The notes under the pieces were generated by a model. It had not been told where the DNA came from, did no database searches, and saw only the letters and a list, made by a program, of their open reading frames with translations. Shown here piece after piece: positions 51,720 to 58,286 of a DNA stretch of 64,000 nt (position 1 is its first letter; each line of letters begins with the position of its first letter). The stretch comes from Streptosporangium pseudovulgare (lineage in GTDB: Bacteria; Actinomycetota; Actinomycetes; Streptosporangiales; Streptosporangiaceae), in contig NZ_BMQJ01000004.1 of the NCBI RefSeq assembly GCF_014648055.1, forward strand, positions 1-64,000, written 5' to 3'. The position numbers and the translations under genes were made by a program.

Positions 51720-51834
51720 CGGAATCTTCCTCATCGGGAGGTGTGCACGACCGGCACGGCCGTGGTGCGGGCACGGTGGAAGGACCGGTGCCGGTGGGGG
51801 CAGCGGTGGGGAAAGCGGCCTTACGGGGTGAGGG

Positions 51835-52350
51835 TCAGGAAGGGCGCGCTCCGGGATCGCCGGGCAGTTCGCCCGAGGCGCGCAGGACGTCGCGGTGGGC
51901 GCGCCACTCGGCCGCGAGGGCGGGCATCCGCTCAAGGAGGAAGTCGGCGAAGGCCGCCGTCTCCAGGAGGCGGGCCCGGCGGGCCGCGGGAGCGTCGCCC
52001 AGAACCGCGAGCCCGTGTCGCGCCAGCGCGCGGAGGGAGGCGTACTCCGTTGACTTGTCCGTCATCCTCAGCCAGATCGCGGGATGGAGGCTGACGCGGT
52101 CCATGCGCTCGCCTGCGGCGCGTGAGCGCTGGACCCAGGACCACTCCTCAAGCGCGGAGACCGCGCCGCTGACGGCGCTGCGACTCGCCCGCAGCGCCTC
52201 GCTGAGTTCGGCGATGCTCTGCTGTGGCGGATCGCAGATGAGAAGCCATCCGGCGACCCGGCCGGTGATCGGTGGCAGGCCGTTCTGCCGGGCGAAATGC
52301 CGGCCGACCTCGTCGGCGAAGGCGAGCTCGTCATCGAATGTCACGTGCAT
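51835..52350 (-). CDS. MarR/GbsR-like transcriptional regulator
   Basis: A 171-residue winged-helix protein: FADEVGRHFARQNGLPPITGRVAGWLL, HTH SIAELSEALRASRSAVSGAVSALE, then a long C-terminal helix and a disordered end. The GbsR-like architecture resembles the regulator at 47232. ATG 52350 is preceded by AGGT within an AT-rich palindrome. It probably controls the serine hydrolase downstream and perhaps the divergent P450. Confidence 0.85.
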   Translation of the reverse strand: MHVTFDDELAFADEVGRHFARQNGLPPITGRVAGWLLICDPPQQSIAELSEALRASRSAVSGAVSALEEWSWVQRSRAAGERMDRVSLHPAIWLRMTDKSTEYASLRALARHGLAVLGDAPAARRARLLETAAFADFLLERMPALAAEWRAHRDVLRASGELPGDPGARPS

Positions 52351-52351
52351 G

Positions 52352-52365
52352 AATTTACCTAAATA
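52352..52365. promoter_or_regulatory. AT-rich palindrome at the start of the MarR/GbsR-like gene
   Basis: ATTTA-CC-TAAAT lies 3-14 bases ahead of ATG 52350 and overlaps its ribosome site; the following 40 bases are strongly AT-rich (ATATCTGAAATAACACAAAT). An operator for autoregulation is likely. Confidence 0.5.
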
Positions 52366-52507
52366 TCTGAAATAACACAAATTTCTGTCATCTCAGATTT
52401 TTCCGAGTAGCCGTCGGCGACCTGTCCGGTGACTCTCCCGTATCCGCGTTCCGGCGGGCCGGTCCCCCTTCCGCCCGATGGTTGTCGTGCCCGGCGGATC
52501 CGAATAC

Positions 52508-52548
52508 AGTTACCATCCGAATGTTGGATGCATATGTTAACGACATTT
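52508..52548 (+). promoter_or_regulatory. AT-rich promoter region of the cytochrome P450 gene
   Basis: CATCC-7-GGATG (52514-52530) and ATGT-6-ACAT (52533-52546) inverted repeats lie in the only AT-rich patch ahead of the P450. The frame of the P450 stays open through this patch, but its codons are atypical, so it is read as promoter rather than coding. Confidence 0.45.
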
Positions 52549-52565
52549 TGATTCGAGGAGAGTTC

Positions 52566-53795
52566 ATGAGCGGGACCGAAGCGGGCGGCGGCCGTGAGGT
52601 GGGAGGCGTCCCCGAGATCGATCTCACCGACCCCGGGGTGATCCGCGACCCCTTCACCGCCTACGGGCGGGCGCGCGAGCGCTCCCCGCTGGCGCGGCTG
52701 CTGATCCCCGGCATGCCGATGTGGGCCGTCACCCGGCACGAGGACGCCCGGGCACTGCTCACCGACCCGCGGTTCGAGATCACCGAGAGCAGCTTCATGC
52801 GGCCCGACGTGCCCGCCGACTGCCTGCCGTACATGCGGACGATGAGCGAGATGGAAGGGGCGGAGCACCTGCGGCTGCGGCGGCTGGTGGCGCCCGCGTT
52901 CACCGCGCGCCGCGCCGCCGGGTTCCGGCCCCGGATCGAGCGGATCGTCGAGGGGCTGCTCGACGACCTTCCCGCTCACACCGAGGACGGCTCGGTGGAC
53001 CTGCTGTGGCACTTCGCCCGCCCGCTGCCGATGGACGTCATCTGCGAGCTGGTCGGCATCCCCGAGGCCGACCGCCCGAGCTGGCGCGAGTACGGCGCGA
53101 CCATCGCCTCCGGCGCGGGGCAGGCGTTCGCCGCGGCGATCCCGGCCATCATGCGGGGCGCCGAGGCGGCGGTGGCACGCCGGCGCGAGGAGCCCGGCGA
53201 CGACCTGCTCTCCGACCTCGTCCGAGTCCGGGACGAGGACGGCGACCGGTTGAGTGAGACCGAGCTGGTCATGCTGGTCTGGCAGCTCGTACTGTCCGGT
53301 CAGACGCCGACGAACCTCATCGTCAACGCCGTGGCGGCCCTGCTGGACCACCCGGAACAGCTCGCCGCGCTGCGCGCCGACCCCGCGCTCGTGCCGCGCG
53401 CCGTCGAGGAGCTGATCCGCTGGTGCGGCCCGACGCTGCTGACGATCCCCCGCCACGCCCGGGAGGACGCCGAGCTGTACGGCGTGCCGATCGGCAAGGG
53501 CGAGCCCGTCACCATCGCGGTCGCCGCCGCCAACCGTGACCCGCGCGCGTTCACCGACCCCGACCGGCTCGACGTCACCCGGGTCCCCGGCACCCCCGGT
53601 ACGGCGAGTCACCTCGGGTTCTCCCACGGGCCGCACTTCTGCGTCGGGGCGTCGCTGGCCCGCGTGCAGACCGAGGTCGCGCTCACCGCCCTGCTGCGCC
53701 GCTTCCCCGACCTGACGCCGGCCGTACCGCCGGCCGGGCTGCGCGCCCCCGACCCCGGCACCTGGCGCCTCACCGCGCTGCCCGTGACCGTCTGA
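52566..53795 (+). CDS. Cytochrome P450
   Basis: A 409-residue soluble bacterial P450. K-helix ExxR is in AVEELIRW and the heme-binding loop is FSHGPHFCVGASLARVQ with the axial Cys. AEHLRLRRLVAPAFTARRA is the usual C-helix. The I-helix reads LVLSGQTPTNLIVNA: the usual acid-Thr pair of (A/G)Gx(D/E)T is missing and a residue may be deleted, which affects oxygen activation and is worth attention. ATG 52566 follows GGAG. No ferredoxin or reductase gene adjoins. Divergent from the MarR/GbsR-like gene; a specialised-metabolism role is possible. Confidence 0.92.
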   Translation: MSGTEAGGGREVGGVPEIDLTDPGVIRDPFTAYGRARERSPLARLLIPGMPMWAVTRHEDARALLTDPRFEITESSFMRPDVPADCLPYMRTMSEMEGAEHLRLRRLVAPAFTARRAAGFRPRIERIVEGLLDDLPAHTEDGSVDLLWHFARPLPMDVICELVGIPEADRPSWREYGATIASGAGQAFAAAIPAIMRGAEAAVARRREEPGDDLLSDLVRVRDEDGDRLSETELVMLVWQLVLSGQTPTNLIVNAVAALLDHPEQLAALRADPALVPRAVEELIRWCGPTLLTIPRHAREDAELYGVPIGKGEPVTIAVAAANRDPRAFTDPDRLDVTRVPGTPGTASHLGFSHGPHFCVGASLARVQTEVALTALLRRFPDLTPAVPPAGLRAPDPGTWRLTALPVTV

Positions 53796-53805
53796 CCTTC
53801 CCGCC

Positions 53806-53831
53806 GCGAGGGCCCCGGCCGGGGCCCTCGC
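53806..53831. terminator. 26-base perfect palindrome terminator after the P450
   Basis: GCGAGGGCCCCGG followed by its exact complement, 10 bases after the P450 stop. The stem is 13 bp with no separate loop sequence and no U-tract, as is usual here. Confidence 0.75.
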
Positions 53832-54059
53832 ACATTTCGGGGTCCGCCCGCCTTCCGGTCCTCACGTCCGCCCGGACTCCTTCCTGGAGCGTCCGCGCGG
53901 CCGTCGTTCGGTCGAGGGCGCCGGCCCCTCGGGGCGGCGACGAAGGCGGCCCACCGGGCGGGGGAGGCGACGGGGGCCGACGTCCCGGAACACCGGGCGG
54001 TGAGGACGCACCATGCCGGAAGTCGGCGACAAGAGGCATTGTCGGTGTGAAACAAGGGG

Positions 54060-54065
54060 TATAGT
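54060..54065 (+). promoter_or_regulatory. -10 element of the 54075-54724 unit (probable leaderless start)
   Basis: TATAGT stands nine bases before GTG 54075, with TTGTCG about 15-17 bases upstream as -35. No ribosome-binding site is present, so transcription likely begins at or next to the start codon. Confidence 0.6.
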
Positions 54066-54074
54066 CTGCCGCGT

Positions 54075-54320
54075 GTGGTAGAACGAGACGACTACGCGGC
54101 CATCCGTGATCGGCTCGTGGCCCTCGCGCGTGCCCACGGGCTGCGCTGCGACTGGGCGGAGACGAGCAGGCGGCAGCGCTTCCTGCTGCTGTGGGACCCG
54201 GCCGGGCGCGTCGTGGCGCGCGCGATCGTCCCGCTCTACCCGGGTGAGACACCCGAACTCGTGGCAGCCCTCGAACGCGGGCTCGCCGCCCTGTTCGGTG
54301 ACGACTGGCTGGAGGACTGA
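54075..54320 (+). CDS. 81-residue protein, first gene of a HicAB-topology pair
   Basis: The product has predicted order helix-strand-strand-helix: YAAIRDRLVALARAHGL, then RFLLLWDP, VVARAIVPLYPG, and ELVAALERGLAALFGD. This is the topology of HicA-type small proteins, but the HicA catalytic GSHH/H motif is absent. I do not recognise a named family. A leaderless promoter precedes it; its TGA shares a base with the ATG of the next gene (TGATG), so the two are co-translated. It may be a toxin-like or nucleic-acid-binding partner of the HicB-like HTH protein. Confidence 0.65.
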   Translation: MVERDDYAAIRDRLVALARAHGLRCDWAETSRRQRFLLLWDPAGRVVARAIVPLYPGETPELVAALERGLAALFGDDWLED

Positions 54321-54724
54321 TGGCCGACGACAGCGTTGACGTTCACGTCACCAAGAACGGCACGCTGTGGCTCGCCGCCGTGGACGGCGTCGCCGGCGGC
54401 ATGTCCGCCCGCTCGCTGAAGGAGCTGCACGCCGACGTCGCCGAGGGGCTGCCGTTCCTGTTCGGCGACCGCGCCGAGCCGCCGGCGCCCGTCTTCCACT
54501 ACACGCTGCCCGGCCTGACCGGGGAGGACCTCAGCGCCTTCGCCGAGCTGCAGCGCCGGGCCGCCGCGATCGCCGAGGACTACAGCCGGACCGCCAGGGC
54601 GCGCGTCGAGCACCTGTCGAGCCTCGGGTTGTCCGACGCCGACATCGGCGAGCTGCTCGGCCTGACCAAGCAGCGCATCCAGCAGATCCGCACCAGCAAC
54701 GCCGAGGCCCGCCAGAGCGCCTGA
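54320..54724 (+). CDS. HicB-like domain plus helix-turn-helix protein
   Basis: A 134-residue protein. Residues 5-50 (DVHVTKNGTLWLAAVDGV to LKELHADVAEGLPFLFG) look like the partial-RNase-H HicB fold: strand with a turn, strand, helix. Residues ~72-125 are helical and end in an HTH (SDADIGELLGLTKQRIQQIR) similar to sigma region 4 or antitoxin HTHs. HicB antitoxins often carry such a C-terminal DNA-binding part and autoregulate. It follows the 81-residue gene with one shared base. Toxin-antitoxin membership is inference from architecture and gene pairing. Confidence 0.7.
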   Translation: MADDSVDVHVTKNGTLWLAAVDGVAGGMSARSLKELHADVAEGLPFLFGDRAEPPAPVFHYTLPGLTGEDLSAFAELQRRAAAIAEDYSRTARARVEHLSSLGLSDADIGELLGLTKQRIQQIRTSNAEARQSA

Positions 54725-54859
54725 GCCCCTGGCCGCCGTGGTGCTTCGGCGGGACCCCGACAGCTACCTCGCCGGCCTCCGTCTACGCAGAGCCATCTTG
54801 TGGATCCGGAACCTTCAGGCCAGGTGAAGATCCGTACTCCGTACAGGTCCTGGAACGGC

Positions 54860-55267
54860 TCAGCCGCAGTGCCTGCTGTAGTACGTGGCGCCGTTGCCGC
54901 CGATGTATCCCTCGATGTCGATGCACTTGCCCGGAGCGGAGACGTAAACCGGGCCCGCGTACTCGCTGAAGGTCCCCGCGTCGACGGTCCACTTCAAGGT
55001 GCCCGAGCGGCGGAGCTTCACGGCCTTGTAGCCGCGCTTGGCGGGCGTGGCGTAGGTGAGGGCGCAGTTCTTCTTGGTGGACCTGGAGTAGTAGAGATGA
55101 GTGCGGCCGACCGTCTTGCCCGCGAGGTTCGAGATGTTGTACACGTCGATCTGGTAGTAGCCGCCGCCGCAGGGGCCGGCCGCGCTTGCCGGCGTAGCGC
55201 TGGCTACCAGGCAGGTGGAAACCATCGCAGCGCCGGCCAATGCCGCGAGCTTGGTCCGAATGTTCAT
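54860..55267 (-). CDS. Spore-associated protein A-like secreted protein
   Basis: A 135-residue precursor. The signal peptide is MNIRTKLAALAGAAMVSTCL, continuing to ATPASAA, with cleavage near residue 30. The mature ~105 residues resemble SapA-type small proteins of streptomycete spore surfaces: CGGGYYQIDVYNIS, LYYSRSTKKNCALTYA, DAGTFSEYAGPVYVSAPGKC and a final HCG. Four mature cysteines suggest two disulfides. Ribosome site AAAGGA precedes ATG 55267. It is probably expressed late in development; the function is unknown. Confidence 0.8.
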   Translation of the reverse strand: MNIRTKLAALAGAAMVSTCLVASATPASAAGPCGGGYYQIDVYNISNLAGKTVGRTHLYYSRSTKKNCALTYATPAKRGYKAVKLRRSGTLKWTVDAGTFSEYAGPVYVSAPGKCIDIEGYIGGNGATYYSRHCG

Positions 55268-55550
55268 GCCCGTCCTTTCGCTGAGCACCACCATCCCTAC
55301 AGAACCCCGTAACGTCTGTGAGGGATGGGGAGATTGTTGCGGTTTTTGATCTTACAGGCGCTAAGTCTCCACTGGGGGCCTATGTCGTTCAGTTAGATCA
55401 TTTGGGCAAGGCGTGCCCGGCGGTCAGGAGCTGGACGGCTCCGGCCCGGAGGCCGTGGTCGGGTTCAGGGGGAAGCCGCCATCCGGGCCGCGGGAGAAAA
55501 CCGTCGAGCGCGGCTGGAACCTGCCCCTGGGGGAGGTTCCACACTGGTCG
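55268..55550. other. Intergenic region between SapA-like and MerR genes with an AT-rich patch
   Basis: The region 55318-55410 has unusually low G+C and opens a short frame (VRDGEIVAVFDLTGAKSPLG) whose codons (TTT, CTT, ACA, TTA) differ from every neighbour. It has no ribosome site and merges into GC-rich DNA, so it is not called as a gene. It may hold the SapA-like promoter. Confidence 0.4.
55516..55540 (+). promoter_or_regulatory. MerR-type operator of the MerR gene
   Basis: GGAACCTGCCCC-T-GGGGGAGGTTCC is a 25-base palindrome with one mismatch, 12 bases before ATG 55552. Sequence and position match TipA/BltR-like MerR operators located between -35 and -10 of their own promoter. Confidence 0.75.
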
Positions 55551-55551
55551 C

Positions 55552-56394
55552 ATGATGAGCATCGGCGAATTCGCGGAGCTGACCGGACTGAGCCTGAAGG
55601 CCCTGCGCCTCTACGACGAGCAGGGGCTGCTCAAGCCGGCCTCGGTCGATCCCTGGTCGCGGCACCGGCGCTACAGCGCGGCTCAGCTCGGACCGGCCCT
55701 CCGGCTGAAGGCGCTGCGCGCGGCGGGCGTCCCGCTGGCCGACGCCCCTTCGTTCCTGGACGATCCCCGTACGGCCGCGGCGACGCTCGCCGGGCACCGC
55801 GCCCGGCTGGCGGCGGAGCGGGAGCGCCAGGACGCCGCCCTCGACACGCTCGACCGGCTGCTCGGCGGCGAGGGCGATCACGAATGGCAGGTGGTGGAAC
55901 GGCATGCCGAGCGGCGGCACTGGGCGGGCGTCGTGCTGAGGGTGCCCGGCGGGGAGAACCCCACGGCGGAGGACGTCGAAAGCGCGGACGAACGGGCCAA
56001 CGAGGGGTTCGCGGCGCTCTGGCGGGCGCTGGCGGAGGCGGGCGACGCGCCGGTCGGGCCGTTCTGGTCGACGCTGCGGGCCGTACCCGGCAGTGACAGC
56101 GAGGTCGAGGTGGTCTGCTGCTGGCCGGTCGCGCGGCCGCCGGCCGACGGGTTCTCGGTGCCGGGGTGGGAGGTCGAGTCCGGCACGGTCGAGGCCACGC
56201 CGGAGCTGGCGGTGCGCTGGCGGTTCGACGACCCGGTGCCGGTGGTCGACGGCGCGACCCACCCCGCGGTGCTCGCCCTGCTGGTGGCGGCCGAGGAACG
56301 CGGGCTGGACGTGGAGCTGACCCGCCTGCGCCAGATCGGGCTGCTGGAACAGGGGGAGAGCGTCGGGATGGAGGTCGCCCTGGCCGTCCATTAA
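55552..56394 (+). CDS. MerR-family regulator with GyrI-like effector domain
   Basis: A 280-residue regulator. The N-terminal HTH is MSIGEFAELTGLSLKALRLYDEQGLLKPASVDPWSRHRRYS, then a long coil (LAAERERQDAALDTLDRL), then a ~150-residue alpha/beta domain (residues ~125-280, including VVCCWPVARPP and AVRWRFDDPVPVVDGATHPAVLALLVAAEERG) of the GyrI/BltR-like ligand-binding type. ATG 55552 or 55555. The strong operator upstream indicates autoregulation. No target gene is obvious nearby; the operator sequence differs from that of the aldo/keto reductase at 16670. Confidence 0.88.
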   Translation: MMSIGEFAELTGLSLKALRLYDEQGLLKPASVDPWSRHRRYSAAQLGPALRLKALRAAGVPLADAPSFLDDPRTAAATLAGHRARLAAERERQDAALDTLDRLLGGEGDHEWQVVERHAERRHWAGVVLRVPGGENPTAEDVESADERANEGFAALWRALAEAGDAPVGPFWSTLRAVPGSDSEVEVVCCWPVARPPADGFSVPGWEVESGTVEATPELAVRWRFDDPVPVVDGATHPAVLALLVAAEERGLDVELTRLRQIGLLEQGESVGMEVALAVH

Positions 56395-56533
56395 GGGATC
56401 TCCCTGTCCCGCCCGGTGTGGCGACCGCGGTGGAGGACCTCGTCTTCCCCGGGCCTTCCGGGGGACGAGAACGGCGCGGTGTCGGCGCCTCGCCGTTCCC
56501 GGACGACCCCGTACGGCCGCGGTGACGCGCGGG

Positions 56534-57007
56534 TCAGTCCACGTCGACGTTGTCGAGGAAGGCGAGCATCGCCGTGAGGACCCGCACACAGGCCGTCACG
56601 TCGGCGTCGGTCAGGTCTCCGCCGACCTGGCCCAGCAGGGCGTGCTCGCGCGTCATCACCGCGGTGATGGCCGCCCTGCCGTCGTCCGTCAGCCGGATCA
56701 GGGAGGACCGCCGGTGGGCGGGGTTGGGGATGCTCTCGACCAGCCGCCGCGCCGCGGCGTCGTTGACCATGCGCTGCACGAACTGCCGGCTCAGCGCCTG
56801 CGCGCGGCCCATCTGCGGAACGGTCATGGGCCCGTTCTCGCAGAGCAGGTTCAGGACGGCGCGCACCCCGACGGACAGCCCCTCGATCGGCACGCCCTCC
56901 TCCACCTTGCGCTGCGCGCGCCGGTACAGGGGCCCCACGAGGTCGAACACCTCGGTGAGCCGGTGGGCGAGGTCGCCGGGGGCGAGGGGTCGTTCGGCAT
57001 CGGTCAC
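56534..57007 (-). CDS. MarR-family transcriptional regulator
   Basis: A 157-residue winged-helix regulator: VGVRAVLNLLCENGPMTVPQMGRAQALSRQFVQRMVNDAAARRLVE, wing NPAHRRSSLIRLTDDGRA, then the dimerisation helices. GTG 57007 follows GGAGGG. It is divergent from a truncated alpha/beta hydrolase gene, and the shared region carries a repeated operator, so regulation of that lost hydrolase and itself is the likely role. Confidence 0.9.
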   Translation of the reverse strand: MTDAERPLAPGDLAHRLTEVFDLVGPLYRRAQRKVEEGVPIEGLSVGVRAVLNLLCENGPMTVPQMGRAQALSRQFVQRMVNDAAARRLVESIPNPAHRRSSLIRLTDDGRAAITAVMTREHALLGQVGGDLTDADVTACVRVLTAMLAFLDNVDVD

Positions 57008-57020
57008 CCCTCCATGATGA

Positions 57021-57065
57021 CACCTTGGTTGTCAAACCAACACAAAGATGGCACCTTGGTTGTCA
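57021..57065. promoter_or_regulatory. Repeated MarR operator in a divergent promoter
   Basis: CACCTTGGTTGTCA occurs at 57021-57034 and 57052-57065, a 31-base spacing. The first copy continues into TTGGTT-GTCA-AACCAA, a perfect 6-bp inverted repeat. The second copy ends at the ATG of the hydrolase remnant, so a bound regulator would cover both start sites. Confidence 0.75.
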
Positions 57066-57274
57066 TGACCGCTACTTCCGACGCGTTCACGTTCGCGGCC
57101 GGCGACGGCCGCCTCGATTCGAGCGACCACATCGGCATGGCCGGCCGCCTCGCGCGCACCGTCGCCGACGGCCGCGAGGTCACCGTCGACGGCACCGTGC
57201 ACTACCCCAACATGGAGCGCCCGGACGCCTTCAACGAGATCCTCGGCGACTTCCTGCGCGCCGTACCCGCCTGA
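57065..57274 (+). pseudogene. Truncated alpha/beta hydrolase (C-terminal part fused to a native start)
   Basis: A 69-residue frame. MTATSDAFTFAAGDG is followed directly by DSSDHIGMAGRLARTVADGR, then DGTVHYPNMERPDAFNEIL and DFLRAV, which is the final ~55 residues of an alpha/beta hydrolase including the catalytic His region (HYPNMERP). The nucleophile elbow, oxyanion strand and acid are missing, so about 200 residues were lost by an in-frame deletion. No ribosome site precedes the ATG, which sits at the edge of the operator. Confidence 0.6.
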
Positions 57275-57323
57275 CGGAGCCGGCGGCCTTTCGGACCCGG
57301 CGGCCTTTCGGACCCGGCCCTTT

Positions 57324-58238
57324 TCAACAGGGCGGGATCCGCCGCAGGTCCGCCGCGGCGTCGGTGAGGGCGTCCAGCAGGGGGACCAGCAGCGGGTGGC
57401 GTTCGGCGCCGCGCCGTACGGCGGCGAAGACCCGGCGCTCCGGGCCCGCGACCGGGCGGACCACCACGCCGGACAGGTCGGCCGCGCGCAGCGCCAGCCG
57501 GGGCACCATCGCCACACCGGCCCCGGCCGCCGCCAGGGCGACCACCGCGCTGAAGTTGTCGGAGGAGTGGGCGAACTCCGGGGCGAACCCGGCGTGCTCG
57601 CAGGCCAGCGCGATCACGTCGTGGCAGGGGTTGCCGGGGTAGGGGCCGATCCATGTCTCCCCGGCGAGGTCGGCCACGGTCACCTCCCGCCCGGCGAGGG
57701 GGTGGTCGCCGGGCAGCACCACGTCGAACGGCTCGGAGTAGAGCGGGATGCGCGACAGGCGGCGGTCGTCCTCGGCCGGAGCCCCGCGGTACTCGACGGC
57801 CACGGCGACGTCCACCGCGCCGTCCAGGACCATGGTGAGGCTCTGGTCGCCCTCGGCGTCGAGGACGCGGACCTGGATGCCGGGCTCCTTGCTCCGCAGC
57901 GCGCCCACCGCCGGGGCCACGACGAGGCCGATCGCGGTGGCGAAGGAGGCGGCTTTCACCTCGCCCGCCGTACCGGTGGTGTAGGCGGCGATGTCGGCCT
58001 CGGCGCGCTGCAGCTGGGCGAGCACCTCGTTGGCGTGGCCGAGCAGGATGCGGCCGACGGCGGTCAGCCGCACACCCCGGCCGTCGCGCTCCAGCAGCCG
58101 GTGCCCCACCTCGTGCTCCAGGGCGACGAGCTGCTGGGAGACCGCGGACGGCGTCAGGTGGAGGGCCGCCGCGGCGGCGGTGACCGTACGGTGGTCGGCC
58201 ACCGCGCGCAGGGTCCGCAGCCGCCGGGTGTCAATCAC
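57324..58238 (-). CDS. LysR-family transcriptional regulator
   Basis: A 304-residue regulator. The N-terminal HTH is RRLRTLRAVADHRTVTAAAAALHLTPSAVSQQLVALE, the linker helix follows, and the effector domain (~90-295) contains VKAASFATAIGLVVAPAV, LDGAVDVAVAVEYRG and AAGAGVAMVPRLAL. GTG 58238 begins IDTRRLRTL; GACAAT six bases ahead may be a leaderless -10. The gene that it controls is not clear, since it faces away from its nearest convergent neighbour and the hydrolase remnant is downstream of its 3' end. Confidence 0.9.
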   Translation of the reverse strand: MIDTRRLRTLRAVADHRTVTAAAAALHLTPSAVSQQLVALEHEVGHRLLERDGRGVRLTAVGRILLGHANEVLAQLQRAEADIAAYTTGTAGEVKAASFATAIGLVVAPAVGALRSKEPGIQVRVLDAEGDQSLTMVLDGAVDVAVAVEYRGAPAEDDRRLSRIPLYSEPFDVVLPGDHPLAGREVTVADLAGETWIGPYPGNPCHDVIALACEHAGFAPEFAHSSDNFSAVVALAAAGAGVAMVPRLALRAADLSGVVVRPVAGPERRVFAAVRRGAERHPLLVPLLDALTDAAADLRRIPPC

Positions 58239-58286
58239 CCCCTCATTGTCGGGCAGCGCCCGGGGTGCGCGTACCCGGCGGGCCGC

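Noticed and set aside
52482-52565. Upstream extension of the P450 reading frame
   Set aside because: The extension runs through an AT-rich promoter-like patch with atypical codons; a good ribosome site precedes the ATG at 52566.
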